This document shows positions 9,876 through 19,727 of a stretch of DNA of 64,000 bases, one piece after another. Both the position numbers and the translations under genes were made by a program. The first letter of the stretch is position 1. Each line of letters starts with the position of its first letter. Source of the stretch: Paraglaciecola psychrophila 170 (GTDB lineage: Bacteria > Pseudomonadota > Gammaproteobacteria > Enterobacterales > Alteromonadaceae); the NCBI RefSeq assembly GCF_000347635.1, contig NC_020514.1:4030001-4094000 (forward strand). Direction: 5' to 3'. The notes under the pieces were generated by a model. That model had not been told where the DNA came from. It searched no databases and was given only the letters and a program-made list of their open reading frames with translations.

Positions 9876-11226
9876 ATGTTAAATATATTATTATTTTGGA
9901 GCACATATTTTGGAGGAATTTATGCAGCCTTTACCAGAGCTCCAGTGTTTGCATTTATGGTTTACCAGGTCGTATATTTTTATAATCCTCCACTGCGTTG
10001 GTGGGGAGACTCGATACCTACTTTAAGTTATTCTTTTTACATGGTTGCTTTGATGGTCGCTTTGCTTGCTTTAAATTGGAAAAAATTAAAGCACAATAAG
10101 TTATTAGAAGTTCCTCAAACAAAGTGGATTTATTTATTTTTAATTCTGCACCTCATTGCTTCACTGTATGCTGTTTTGCCTGTCAGACATGAAATTTTCA
10201 CTACATATTTTCTTAAACTCGTTATTACCATTTCTATCGCATACAAATTAATCAACACTCGTCAAGATTTGTATCTTGCAATATCTGGATACGTTTTTGG
10301 AGCATGGTATCTAAGTTTTTATACCTTTCAAATAGGACGCAATAGTGGAGACCGAGTAGAAGGAATTGGAACTGTAGACTCACCGGATTCTAATGGGATC
10401 GCAGCAACACTAGCACCTGCTGTTGTGTTTGGTATTTATTACTTATGGCGCTCCCCAAATTGGATGTATAGAACGCTTAGCCTAATAATTTTAGCTTTTT
10501 TATGCAATGCACTGATATTAATTAATAGCCGTGGTGCGGTCTTAGGAGTTGCAGTAGGCGGAATGTATATGATGTATGACCTCTACAAAAGCAAGCTAAA
10601 AGGTAAATACCAACGAGCCACTGTAGTTGGGCTATGCCTAATCGGCTTAGTTGGTTTGTCCGTTGTAGCTGATGATACTTTTATAGAGCGTTTCACTTCG
10701 ATAAAAGAAGAATCCGCGGGGGTTAAAGAAGATGAAGAAACAGGTAGCTCAAGGATAGTGTATTGGGGCGCGGCCTATCAACTTGCTTTAGATCACCCTT
10801 TTGGCACCGGCGCGTATGGATTTAATTTTTACTCATCGCAGTATATACCTGCGAATACCTTTGTAGGAAGACAGCTTCGGAGCACAGGGGGGTTTAAGTC
10901 TGTGCACTCGTCTTGGTTTTCAGCATTGGCTGAAGTAGGCTTTCTTGGATTATTTGCTCTTTTAATGATTTTTTTATCTTGTTATCTTTCAGCTAAAAAA
11001 ATGAAAAAATATTTTTTCGAAACAAATAATATCAATGATTATTATTTAGTGACTGCAATGCAAGGAGCATTATTAGCTTTTGCTGTAACTATTGGTTTTT
11101 TTAGATCGACATAGAGCAGAGGTTCTTTATTGGCTATTTTTATTTTTTATGGCCGCTCACAATGTATTTTTGAATAAAAACAAACACTCAGAAAGCTCAG
11201 AAGCAAATAAGGACAGTTTCAAATGA
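9876..11226 (+). pseudogene. O-antigen ligase/polymerase-like protein of the XrtA type, frameshifted near its 3' end
   Basis: Polytopic membrane protein with about ten hydrophobic segments and the Wzy_C-type periplasmic region (SRGAVLGVAVGG, then GSSRIVYWGAAYQLALDHP and a long loop with KSVHSSWFSALAEVGF). These are hallmarks of O-antigen ligases and polymerases, and the exosortase-A associated branch (family TIGR03097 by recall) fits best. The uninterrupted frame stops at 11114, but moving one base forward at the T7 tract 11096-11102 gives an open extension, DRHRAEVLYWLFLFFMAA, that ends at TGA 11224-11226. That end overlaps the ATG of the next gene by the common ATGA arrangement, which strongly supports the extension. 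Without it the last membrane segment is lost. Expected role: polymerising or ligating lipid-linked repeat units in the periplasm. Confidence 0.8.
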
Positions 11227-13151
11227 TTTACATGCCTTTTTTGGATGGCATAAGGGCCTTAGCAGTCATTATGGTTTTCATATTCCACTTGAATCCAAAG
11301 TGGCTCCCAGGTGGATTTATTGGCGTTGATATTTTCTTTGTTATTTCTGGTTTTTTAATAACCCAGATTATTTGGAAAGGCTTGTCAAATAACACATACA
11401 GTTATGGTCAATTTTTGTGGTCAAGATGTAAACGGCTTATCCCGGCTTATGCATTTGTAATTATTGCGACCAGTTTAACCGGTGCTTACATTTTATTGCC
11501 TAATGAGTTAATCGCATTTAATAAAAGTATTATTTATTCAATCCCTTTCCTAACCAATCTGTTATTTTTTATAAAATCTGGTTACTTCGAAGGATCCTCA
11601 GAATATTTTCCGCTTTTACACACTTGGTCATTAGCGGTAGAGTGGCAGTTTTACCTATTCTTCCCCTTTGCTCTTTTATTACTTTACAAAATCAAAAAAG
11701 AAGACATTGTTAGAAATTTAATTTTGTTTACAATTATTAGTGCTGTAATAAGTATTATAGTTACTCCAATCGATCCCAGTATGGCCTTTTATCTATCTCC
11801 TTTTCGTGCCGCAGAATTTTTAATCGGTGGACTGGTGTCGTTTTTAGTTTTAAAGCCTATCAACGTTAAACCGTGGAAAATTAATTTTTTAGTCAGTGCT
11901 TCATTCCTAGGGTTACTTGGATTCACAATCGGACTGTCTAAAAACTCATTGTTTCCTGGCTACTATGCCATCATCGTAGCTTTCTTATCAGGCACGCTTA
12001 TCTTTGGACTTTATAAGCAACAGCAAGGTTTGATAAAGAGTCTATTCTCTGCTGAGCCTATTGTTTTCATTGGTAAAATATCTTACTCATTTTATCTTTG
12101 GCATTGGCCTATCATCCTCTATTCAAAACTATACTTTGAGTCGATACACAACATTCCAGTATATGTATTCATTACAGCCACCACTATAATTTGTGCACTT
12201 CTCTCTTACTTTTTTATTGAAAACCAATTTAGACGAGTTAAAGCATCGTTTAAAATAGTTGTACCAATGCTACTAACCTACAGCTTTATTTTGGCAGTAC
12301 CCATATACTTATTTAGCTCTACAAATGGATTATCATCCCGTTTGACTGAGCAAGATAGAACAGTATTAAATACACCAGGTTGGCGTGATTTTCCCGGTAA
12401 ATGTGAATTTACACAGCAAAAAAATAAGTTCTATGGCTGCACACTTGGAGATCCCATTGCACAACCACACACACTTCTTTGGGGGGACTCGCATGCCCAA
12501 GTATTAGTATGGGAGTACAATAAGTTAGCTAAGACGAAAAATAAGTCTATCTTGTCTTTCACTAAAGGTGGTTGCCCACCAATATTTGGCGGTATTCCAG
12601 TAAATTCACCGATTGAAAAGCAGGTTTGTTTCGATTTACAACAGAAAATTTTTGAACTTTTAAACTCACCAAATAAAATAACAGATATTGTTATTGTGGC
12701 TAAATGGGATGGTTATACTACTAAGCAGTTACAACAAACGCCTATTATGGGTAACACCCACGATGACTTTACTAGCCTGTTAATTAGTTCAATCAAATAC
12801 ATTCAAGACCTTGGGTATCATGTGCACCTAATTGATAGTATCCCTTATCCTGGCTGGGAGGTACCTGAGACAATTGTTAGAACAAGACTATTAAATAAAG
12901 AAGAAACCAATACCTTTGAAGATGTCATACCAAATATTGTATTCGACTTAAAAGCCAATCTAGACATTAATTTGATTGGTTTATCTACTTATTTTCCAAA
13001 AGACTACCTTTGTGACGACGGTATCTGCTCGATAATGAAAGATGGTGCACCACTCTATTTTGATAGCAACCACCTTAGTTCTGATGGGGTGAAAGCTATT
13101 GAGCCTATATTATTAAGCACATTGAAAAATAAAAAAGTGGCTTATGAATAA
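11223..13151 (+). CDS. Acyltransferase-3/SGNH fusion O-acyltransferase
   Basis: Intact 642-residue homologue of the broken gene at 6.7-8.6 kb. The acyltransferase-3 membrane domain has FLDGIRALAVIMVFIFHLN with the motif Arg and His, [34 protein letters not shown] and ISYSFYLWHWP, about ten membrane segments in all. The SGNH domain starts near residue 415 with LLWGDSHAQV (nucleophile Ser) and ends with DSNHLSSDG, supplying the Asp and His. The family acetylates sugars of surface glycans, with the membrane domain bringing the acyl group across and the SGNH domain transferring it. ATG overlaps the corrected end of the ligase-like gene, and its stop overlaps the flippase start by eight bases. Confidence 0.9.
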   Translation: MIYMPFLDGIRALAVIMVFIFHLNPKWLPGGFIGVDIFFVISGFLITQIIWKGLSNNTYSYGQFLWSRCKRLIPAYAFVIIATSLTGAYILLPNELIAFNKSIIYSIPFLTNLLFFIKSGYFEGSSEYFPLLHTWSLAVEWQFYLFFPFALLLLYKIKKEDIVRNLILFTIISAVISIIVTPIDPSMAFYLSPFRAAEFLIGGLVSFLVLKPINVKPWKINFLVSASFLGLLGFTIGLSKNSLFPGYYAIIVAFLSGTLIFGLYKQQQGLIKSLFSAEPIVFIGKISYSFYLWHWPIILYSKLYFESIHNIPVYVFITATTIICALLSYFFIENQFRRVKASFKIVVPMLLTYSFILAVPIYLFSSTNGLSSRLTEQDRTVLNTPGWRDFPGKCEFTQQKNKFYGCTLGDPIAQPHTLLWGDSHAQVLVWEYNKLAKTKNKSILSFTKGGCPPIFGGIPVNSPIEKQVCFDLQQKIFELLNSPNKITDIVIVAKWDGYTTKQLQQTPIMGNTHDDFTSLLISSIKYIQDLGYHVHLIDSIPYPGWEVPETIVRTRLLNKEETNTFEDVIPNIVFDLKANLDINLIGLSTYFPKDYLCDDGICSIMKDGAPLYFDSNHLSSDGVKAIEPILLSTLKNKKVAYE

Positions 13152-14601
13152 GGCCAAAAAGAGTTTATTTGCTGGTATGTTACTTGTAGCAAATGCCCTA
13201 CTCAAAAAAGCTATCGGTCTAATAAGTACATTAATCTTGGCTAGGGTTTTAGCGCCAGATGACTTTGGTTTAGTCGCAATTACTATGCTTGTACTAGGCT
13301 TCGTTGAAGTATTTTCTGTTACCGGTTCGCAACAATATATATTTCAAAAAGAAAAAGTAACCGATGACATCTTAAACACAGCCTGGACGATAGACTTAAT
13401 TTTAAAAGTGTTTGTGTCGCTCTTACTATTTTTATCCGCTCCTTTTGTTGCAGATTATTATGGTGATCAACAACTGGTAAATAGTTTACGTGTTATTTCC
13501 TTATTGCCCATATTAGGCGCATTAAAAAATCCAGGCCTTTTGTTATTACAAAAAGAACAAAAGTACGGAGCAATAATAAAACAGTCAATTTTAATCAAAA
13601 TTGTTGCTGTCATTGTGACTATATCATTAGCCTTAGCCCTCAATAATTTTTGGGCGCTAATTTTAGGTACATTATGCACAAGCATTTTAGAAAGTGCAGG
13701 TAGCTACCTTCTACACTCACACCGCCCTAAATTTTGTCTTCGTAACTCAAAACCACAATTAGTTTTTTCTGGCTGGATGACACCACAAGCGATACTTGGT
13801 TATCTTAGAACTCAATTAGACACTTTCATCGTCAGTAGCACTTATGGCAAATCACAACTCGGCTCCTACCATGTCATGAAATACTTGGCATTCATGCCAA
13901 CATCTGAAGTCATTACGCCAGCAACACAACCACTACTTGTTGAATTATCAAAAGTCAAAAATGATCGCGATGCCTTCACAAACCAATATAGATTGAGTTT
14001 AATCATTGTAATGGCCGTCGCCTTACCTATGACAGCTTTCTTATACGCTTTCGACAAAATACTGATTGAACTTTTATTAGGTATTCAATGGATAAAATAT
14101 GCCGATGTTTTTGGTGCGCTATCAGGTATGGTCATTTGTTTTGTTATATTAAATCAAGCCAGAAGAGCGTTAGTGGTATTCGAAAAGACAAAGTGGATGT
14201 TCTATTATGAAATGGTGTCCTTTATCGGAATTTATGGAACTCTTTTGTTTATAGGTTTGGAAGATATTATAACCTTTACACAAAACAGAATATTACTTGA
14301 GTTTGCCTTTTGTCTGTCAGTGTTCTCTATAGTTGCTTACGTATTGATTGGTTTTAAACCACTTATAAAATTGATAGGGATGCACATACCGCTTTTATTA
14401 TGCGTATTTGTATCAGTTAAGCTTACTGAGCAAATTGATTTGACCGAATTCAACATCATTATCAAACTAGCCAGCTACGCTATTTTATTTAGTCTGACAT
14501 ATTTAGTTAGTCTGCTTTTAAGTTATGTGCTCATCTATAGAAAAACAATGGAAGGTAAATATGTCAAAAACCTAGTTTTAAAGGCACTTTCTAAAAGATA
14601 A
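13144..14601 (+). CDS. Wzx-type oligosaccharide flippase (MOP superfamily), copy 1
   Basis: Inner-membrane exporter of 485 residues with 12 or more predicted helices, belonging to the polysaccharide-transporter branch of the MOP superfamily. The family flips undecaprenyl-linked oligosaccharides from cytoplasmic to periplasmic face. The N-terminal LISTLILARVLAPDDFGLVA is the typical family block, followed by SVTGSQQYIFQKEKV. It is clearly paralogous to the flippase at 43.6-45.1 kb: both share the STLILAR, TGS-QYI-QK and LNTAWT-D blocks at matching places. It ends the plus-strand gene run, and no clear terminator hairpin follows in the roughly 100 bases before the converging gene at 14.7 kb. 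Confidence 0.9.
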   Translation: MNKAKKSLFAGMLLVANALLKKAIGLISTLILARVLAPDDFGLVAITMLVLGFVEVFSVTGSQQYIFQKEKVTDDILNTAWTIDLILKVFVSLLLFLSAPFVADYYGDQQLVNSLRVISLLPILGALKNPGLLLLQKEQKYGAIIKQSILIKIVAVIVTISLALALNNFWALILGTLCTSILESAGSYLLHSHRPKFCLRNSKPQLVFSGWMTPQAILGYLRTQLDTFIVSSTYGKSQLGSYHVMKYLAFMPTSEVITPATQPLLVELSKVKNDRDAFTNQYRLSLIIVMAVALPMTAFLYAFDKILIELLLGIQWIKYADVFGALSGMVICFVILNQARRALVVFEKTKWMFYYEMVSFIGIYGTLLFIGLEDIITFTQNRILLEFAFCLSVFSIVAYVLIGFKPLIKLIGMHIPLLLCVFVSVKLTEQIDLTEFNIIIKLASYAILFSLTYLVSLLLSYVLIYRKTMEGKYVKNLVLKALSKR

Positions 14602-14709
14602 AGTCAATGCTACTGAAACTGTACTGGACAAAGAACATGGCTTGAGACTTGATTGACGGTGGAGAGGCTTGTAACCTATGATCTTACTTTGTAGTGATAC
14701 GTGGCCCAA

Positions 14710-15489
14710 TCATTTCCTAATCATGTCCCTAGCAGACAATATTTCAGATAACGTTGAGTTGTCAAAGTCATAGCCAAGAACTTCAATATCTTTTTTATAT
14801 GCGTCTTGCACTATTTGCATTGTTTGCTGATTGTAATAGCCCATGTAACTCGTTCTTTTACTCGCATTAGTCATTGGCAGCTCTGCATTAACCTCTAATT
14901 TTTTACATATGTATTTAAAATCACTATCAATATTTTCCAGATAACCAATAAAGTCCAAACTAACCTTATTATATTTATCAATAATGTAATCAGTCTGTAG
15001 TCTAAAATGATGATGTTTTTTAAGGTTATCTGGGTTGGATAACCATTCACATACAAATTCGTCAAAACCAGCAAACTTTGCTAATTCTTTATTATAAAAC
15101 TCCTTGTCCCATTTATTAAAGCCACCCTGTTGCAAAAAGTAATAGGCTGAAACCACCCTATCCCATGGGTTTCTAACAATAGTAAATTTAAAGTAGTTCA
15201 ATATTTTTTTAGGTTCAAAAATGTTTAAATACTGTTCTAGGGTTGTATGACCACCCGCCAAGTTTCCAAACAGCGTTTTATTAACCGAGATCCCAGCACA
15301 TTTAGGTATGTGTACAAAAATGGCTTTCTTTTCATCAAATGGCTTATAGGAGCCCCACTCGTCTGTATCTCTATGACGAAGCCTTTGAGATTCTTTAAAA
15401 TCAGCTGCACGATTAATCTTATAATCTATCCACTTTAATTCTAGATACAAGCGCGTAGGTAACATTGAAAAAACTAATTCTTTGGACAT
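14710..15489 (-). CDS. Sulfotransferase family 2-like protein
   Basis: Predicted PAPS-dependent sulfotransferase of 259 residues, which would place sulfate on glycan hydroxyls. The 5'-phosphosulfate-binding loop is visible as IFVHIPKCAGISVNKTLFG, and the 3'-phosphate-binding motif as FTIVRNPWDRVVSAYYFL, in the correct order and with the spacing typical of the family. HIPKCAG-type proteins are common in bacterial exopolysaccharide clusters of marine species. It is the last gene of a minus-strand group and starts nine bases after the stop of the SGNH-like gene, so the two are probably co-transcribed. No signal peptide is seen, which fits cytoplasmic action on a precursor. Confidence 0.82.
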   Translation of the reverse strand: MSKELVFSMLPTRLYLELKWIDYKINRAADFKESQRLRHRDTDEWGSYKPFDEKKAIFVHIPKCAGISVNKTLFGNLAGGHTTLEQYLNIFEPKKILNYFKFTIVRNPWDRVVSAYYFLQQGGFNKWDKEFYNKELAKFAGFDEFVCEWLSNPDNLKKHHHFRLQTDYIIDKYNKVSLDFIGYLENIDSDFKYICKKLEVNAELPMTNASKRTSYMGYYNQQTMQIVQDAYKKDIEVLGYDFDNSTLSEILSARDMIRK

Positions 15490-15498
15490 AATTTTGTA

Positions 15499-16194
15499 CT
15501 ATTCGAGTTCTTTATTTAAGTGATTGGATAATAAATTACAGTATTTTTTTTGTTCATAATGGTGATCGTTTGGATCTGAATTTAAATACTCTTCTTTAAT
15601 GAGCCCCTGCTCATTCCTACATTCGGCATCCAAATTTATATAACTAATGTTTTGTTTTAAACAATACTTCTGTATCGCTAGATTAAATTCAACAGTTAAA
15701 TTTGTACGTTCAACTTGTGATGTAACGATGTCTTTCCTCGCATTGGCTATTTCCCCCCAACTTTGACCATCTTTTATAGTTGGAAGGGGAGCACTTACCA
15801 CTACAACCTTAGCTTTTTGATTATATTCCTCAATCAGTTTTTGATAATTTATTAACGCTTTGTCCATCATATCAGCTACAGGTACGTTATATTTTTCTGC
15901 ACGAAACCAAATTACAAATCCTGTATCAACCTCTCCAAGTTGAAGTATGACTATGTCCGGTTGTTTATCAGAGAATGCCTTATTAAAAATGGTTAAAGAT
16001 CGCGTTTTTGAGTTGGGGTTCTCCAACCCGGAGGCCGTTGCCCCGCCCACAGATTTCACAAAAATCTGGTAACTTAATATACTGAGATGCATGCGCAACA
16101 GGTCGAAGACCGAAGCATGAGAATCCCCTAAGACCAAAATTGATTTTCTCTTAAAAATCGATTTACTAAAATTTAAAATATCAACTGCCAGCAT
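15499..16194 (-). CDS. SGNH-hydrolase-like protein, possible sugar esterase or acyltransferase
   Basis: Protein of 231 residues with SGNH-fold landmarks: ILVLGDSHASVFDLL holds the GDSH block with the nucleophile Ser, LQLGEVDTG resembles the oxyanion block, and SDPNDHHYEQ supplies a D-x-x-H pair near the C terminus. There is no signal peptide and no acyltransferase membrane domain, unlike the fusions at 6.7, 11.2 and 28.0 kb. The family hydrolyses or transfers acyl esters, and the setting between a sulfotransferase and glycosyltransferases suggests glycan decoration. The substrate cannot be inferred. About 60 bases separate it from the upstream GT2 gene. Confidence 0.68.
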   Translation of the reverse strand: MLAVDILNFSKSIFKRKSILVLGDSHASVFDLLRMHLSILSYQIFVKSVGGATASGLENPNSKTRSLTIFNKAFSDKQPDIVILQLGEVDTGFVIWFRAEKYNVPVADMMDKALINYQKLIEEYNQKAKVVVVSAPLPTIKDGQSWGEIANARKDIVTSQVERTNLTVEFNLAIQKYCLKQNISYINLDAECRNEQGLIKEEYLNSDPNDHHYEQKKYCNLLSNHLNKELE

Positions 16195-16252
16195 TAATTA
16201 AAAATCCCTCTTTATTAATCTTAAATAAATTATCAGCTCAAAGTTATCGAAA

Positions 16253-17263
16253 CTATTTTCTTAGCTTCTGAACTTGAAAATAAAGAAAGGCCTTTATAAA
16301 GGTTTTCCAGAAAGTCAGTCGCAATGGGGCTAACCTAATTCCTTCTAGATAAGAATTAATAGCCTGTTGTCGCAAACCATGAGACCACTGCAATGAATAG
16401 CCGAGCTTCCAAAACCAATCATCAGCTAAGCGATGGTTCAACGCGTTTTTTTCTTTTTGAGTCAAATTATCAATATAATCGAATGTTTGTTTATAACTAC
16501 CAATTAGCTGTTGCATTACAATGATACGTTTGTCTACATTTTCTTCAGACAAATTAGTGTCGCTGATATTGCCTGAATGAACTACATAATGAACATTGAT
16601 ATCATCAATAAATGCTAGTTTAAAACCTCGTTTCAGTGCCATCGATATAAATAACCTATCTTCACCAATTCTAAAGTCGGGTAACAACATTTCACTAAAA
16701 ACGCCAGCTCTCATAACAGAGTTTTGCAACCCACTATCAATTCCATAGGTTATTTGAAACTCAACAGCTCTATTGTCTTCAATTATATGTAGATTGCCAT
16801 AAACTCGACTTTTGAGACTAAAAAGTTTATTTGGCTCACCGTTATGGTAGAAAGTACTAGGAAGAATGACATTACCATTACCATTCTCATATTCAACTCT
16901 TTGACATGCAGCATAAACCCAATCAACATCTGTGTGGTCATCTAATACTTTCAGGCATGAGCTTAAATGGTGAGGTAGCCATATATCATCACTATCAAAA
17001 AAAGCTAAGAAGCTTCCTTCAGCACTTCTAATTCCGTTATTTCTCGCCCTAGCAGGCCCCATGTTTGACTGCACAATATATTTTATTTTGTTAGAGCAGC
17101 TATTGGCAAATTTTTCAATGATAGCTTGGGATTCATCAGTACTGCCATCATCGACAATGATGAGCTCCCAATCTTGATAGGTTTGCGAAACTATAGATCG
17201 AAACGCAGAATTCAAAAATTTAGAACGGTTATACGTAGGTAATATTATGCTTACAAGAGACAT
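16253..17263 (-). CDS. GT2-family glycosyltransferase
   Basis: Inverting GT-A glycosyltransferase of 336 residues. It opens with VSIILPTYNRSKFL and has IIVDDGSTDES, the nucleotide-binding Asp block, and AFFDSDDIWLPHHL, the DxD-type metal site near residue 91. The remaining C-terminal 130 residues are soluble and helical, ending in a basic tail. It resembles the neighbouring GT2 at 17.5-18.5 kb in its DSDD-W-PHHL block and in having a C-terminal W-LGY helix, so the two look like paralogues. The start is the ATG directly before the first conserved strand. It is probably part of a minus-strand transcript with the SGNH and sulfotransferase genes. Confidence 0.88.
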   Translation of the reverse strand: MSLVSIILPTYNRSKFLNSAFRSIVSQTYQDWELIIVDDGSTDESQAIIEKFANSCSNKIKYIVQSNMGPARARNNGIRSAEGSFLAFFDSDDIWLPHHLSSCLKVLDDHTDVDWVYAACQRVEYENGNGNVILPSTFYHNGEPNKLFSLKSRVYGNLHIIEDNRAVEFQITYGIDSGLQNSVMRAGVFSEMLLPDFRIGEDRLFISMALKRGFKLAFIDDINVHYVVHSGNISDTNLSEENVDKRIIVMQQLIGSYKQTFDYIDNLTQKEKNALNHRLADDWFWKLGYSLQWSHGLRQQAINSYLEGIRLAPLRLTFWKTFIKAFLYFQVQKLRK

Positions 17264-17485
17264 TTTTATTTATTCTTCATATTAAAATTTATGAGCCCGT
17301 TTTTTAATCTAGAACTCTGAAATCCACTGATGTCCAAATAAACTAAAAGTAGTTCGTTCAATTGTTGAGTTATTTTTAAGACAGTAATTTCAAAAGCTCT
17401 CATTTCATTGGATCTCAGCTGTGTAAAAAATGACTATTCAAGCACATCTGTAAAACTTTTTGACAAGTAATAACCCTAACTTCAA

Positions 17486-18511
17486 CTAATATCTATACAT
17501 GGAATTTAATGCCCATTTAGGCAAAACTTTAATCGAGGCGATAAGGTATTTCAATTCACACTTAGAAACGATTAAAGCCATTAAATAACACCTTAAGGCT
17601 TCTTTAAACTTTTTCTGTGGTTCATAAGTGTGATAACCAAGATGCCAAGCATAAGTCTCAGCCAGTTCATGTTCAGCGTATTTTTTTTGCTCTCGAGTCA
17701 ATTCAAATTTTTTTAATACTAATTGCCAGTAAAGAACGAAAGCACTGTGGACTCTTTCCATTCGAGCAGGAGAGTGACCTCCTCCACAATTAGTTAAGTT
17801 GTCATCATGTGCCCAATAAATAGCATGGTAATCTTGGATATGACCAACGCCTATATCCAATGCACAAAGTTCTAAGTTGTGCATGATATCAACAGCTGCA
17901 TTTAAGTCTTCGTTCCAACGAACAGACTTCATAATTGAAGCCTTTCCTATCATGCACTGCGTTGTAATTGCTCTGCCTTTAAGCTGTACACCAAACAGAC
18001 GCGAGCGCGTAATTAAGCATACATCTTCAACTTTCGTGTGAGGAACTGCTTTTAAATCAATGGTGTCATAATTAAATACTTCGTTAGTCTCAAGGAATTT
18101 TCGCAACGGATTTGCAGACATAAGATCAATGTCTTTCGAGTATTTGTCTAAATAATAAACCATTGTATCTAAATGGTGTGGGTACCATTCGTCGTCACTG
18201 TCATGATATGCAATGTATTGACCAGTGGATTCATCCAACCCTGTATTTCTTGCGCCACTAGGACCCTTTTTATGAGAGTTTATGACACATTTAATACGTG
18301 GATCTTTAGCTGCATATTCATTGATTAACGAGACTGTAGAGTCAGTACTACTATCGTCAACTAAAATAAGTTCCCAGTTGAAAAAAGTTTGTTGAACTAC
18401 GGTATCAATTACTTGTTTAACAAGGTTTTCTCTATTAAAAATAGGTATGATAATCGAAACTACTGGTGCAATTTCTATTTCATTGTTGCTTATTTGGCCA
18501 TCGTCAGACAA
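17486..18511 (-). CDS. GT2-family glycosyltransferase
   Basis: GT-A enzyme of 341 residues with VVSIIIPIFNRENL, LILVDDSSTDSTV and AYHDSDDEWYPHHL, in the expected order. A short acidic N-terminal extension of about 14 residues precedes the first strand. Towards the C terminus ETYAWHLGYHTYEP parallels DDWFWKLGYSLQ of the 16.3-17.3 kb gene. A 222-base stretch without a gene lies between the two, and divergently, 127 bases away, the GT4 at 18.6 kb starts. Role inferred: addition of one sugar to the repeat unit. No donor specificity can be read. Confidence 0.87.
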   Translation of the reverse strand: MSDDGQISNNEIEIAPVVSIIIPIFNRENLVKQVIDTVVQQTFFNWELILVDDSSTDSTVSLINEYAAKDPRIKCVINSHKKGPSGARNTGLDESTGQYIAYHDSDDEWYPHHLDTMVYYLDKYSKDIDLMSANPLRKFLETNEVFNYDTIDLKAVPHTKVEDVCLITRSRLFGVQLKGRAITTQCMIGKASIMKSVRWNEDLNAAVDIMHNLELCALDIGVGHIQDYHAIYWAHDDNLTNCGGGHSPARMERVHSAFVLYWQLVLKKFELTREQKKYAEHELAETYAWHLGYHTYEPQKKFKEALRCYLMALIVSKCELKYLIASIKVLPKWALNSMYRY

Positions 18512-18638
18512 GTGAACTCTCTTTTGATATAAGTTATCTACTAGTAAAAATGCACAATCAGGAATCCATGTACACTCTACACCATGTGCCTGAGAATGAT
18601 GCTATTAGATCCTAATACCGTTTGGAAGAATTAAAATT

Positions 18639-19727
18639 ATGATGAACATTTGTTTTGTCCACAATGTGAGCGTTGTTGGAGGTGCAGAAAGAGTCAGCCA
18701 AGGCATTATGCAGAACCTTCCTATAAGCGACTACCGCTTATCATTAGTTTGCACTGCAAAAGGTGAGTTAAGTAAAGAATGCGAACAACTAAGTGTACCT
18801 ACTGAAACAAACCCTATGTTCCAACCTAGCATGCGCAACCCTATCAAGACCTTAACAAACTTCATTGGCTGGAAGAACTTAATCAAAAAAAATCAAATAG
18901 ACATTTTTCATACTGGTGACTTGATTAGCACTAGAAGTTTACTAAGAGCAGCCTTGTTTACTAAAACTAAAATTGTTTGTCATATACATTTCCCATTTGA
19001 AGAGGACTTCGCTAAATGGGTTTTTTCTGCCAATTCTCAGCCCTCTGGCTTTTTGTTTTGCAGCCAGGATTTGCAAAATAACTTGGGGGCAATGTTAAAA
19101 AAATTGTGTCCAAAGGCGTCGCAATGGGTTGTTCATAATGCTGTAGATACTGATGTATTTTTACCCCAAAAAGTATCTAACAAAACTATTAAAATTGGAA
19201 TAATTGCTAATTTGCAGTTTAGAAAAGGGCATGATGATTTTTTAGATATGGCAAAGAATTTAAAAATCAGTGGCTATTCACCAGTCTACGAAATAATCGG
19301 AGGCGATATTCTTCAGGAACCAAGAGAACCTTTATTGAAAGAAAGGGTGGAAGAATTAGAATTAAACCAAGAAGTTACATTTCATGGACAAGTAAATAAT
19401 GTAAAAGAGCTTTTACAATCTCTCGATATAGTAGTTTGCGCTTCACACGAAGAAGCTTTTCCTATTTCAATTTTGGAAGCTATGGCATGTGGAAAACCGA
19501 TTGTATCAACTAATGTCAATGGCATACCTGAGGCAATAATAGATGGTGAATCAGGCCTATTAGTTTCACCATCTAGTCCAGAAGAACTCAGTAATAAAGT
19601 AAAATTTCTAATGGACAATCCTCAAAACATGAAAGAGATTGGAGATAATGCGCGAAAAAGAGTGCATCATCATTTCGGTAAAAATGTTTTCATTCAAAAA
19701 ATTATTGGAGTCTATAAATCTCTATGA
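18639..19727 (+). CDS. GT4-family glycosyltransferase, first gene of a coupled trio
   Basis: GT-B retaining glycosyltransferase of 362 residues. The N-terminal domain has NVSVVGGAERVSQGI, and the C-terminal domain has KIGIIANLQFRKGHDDF and the donor-binding EEAFPISILEAMACGKPIV with its two glutamates, followed by NGIPEAI. The preferred start is the ATG at 18639, but the next codon is also ATG. Its stop overlaps the ATG of the transglutaminase-like gene by four bases, so the two are translationally coupled. It is divergent from the GT2 at 17.5-18.5 kb. The coupling to two non-glycosyltransferase genes sets it apart from the other GTs here. Confidence 0.87.
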   Translation: MMNICFVHNVSVVGGAERVSQGIMQNLPISDYRLSLVCTAKGELSKECEQLSVPTETNPMFQPSMRNPIKTLTNFIGWKNLIKKNQIDIFHTGDLISTRSLLRAALFTKTKIVCHIHFPFEEDFAKWVFSANSQPSGFLFCSQDLQNNLGAMLKKLCPKASQWVVHNAVDTDVFLPQKVSNKTIKIGIIANLQFRKGHDDFLDMAKNLKISGYSPVYEIIGGDILQEPREPLLKERVEELELNQEVTFHGQVNNVKELLQSLDIVVCASHEEAFPISILEAMACGKPIVSTNVNGIPEAIIDGESGLLVSPSSPEELSNKVKFLMDNPQNMKEIGDNARKRVHHHFGKNVFIQKIIGVYKSL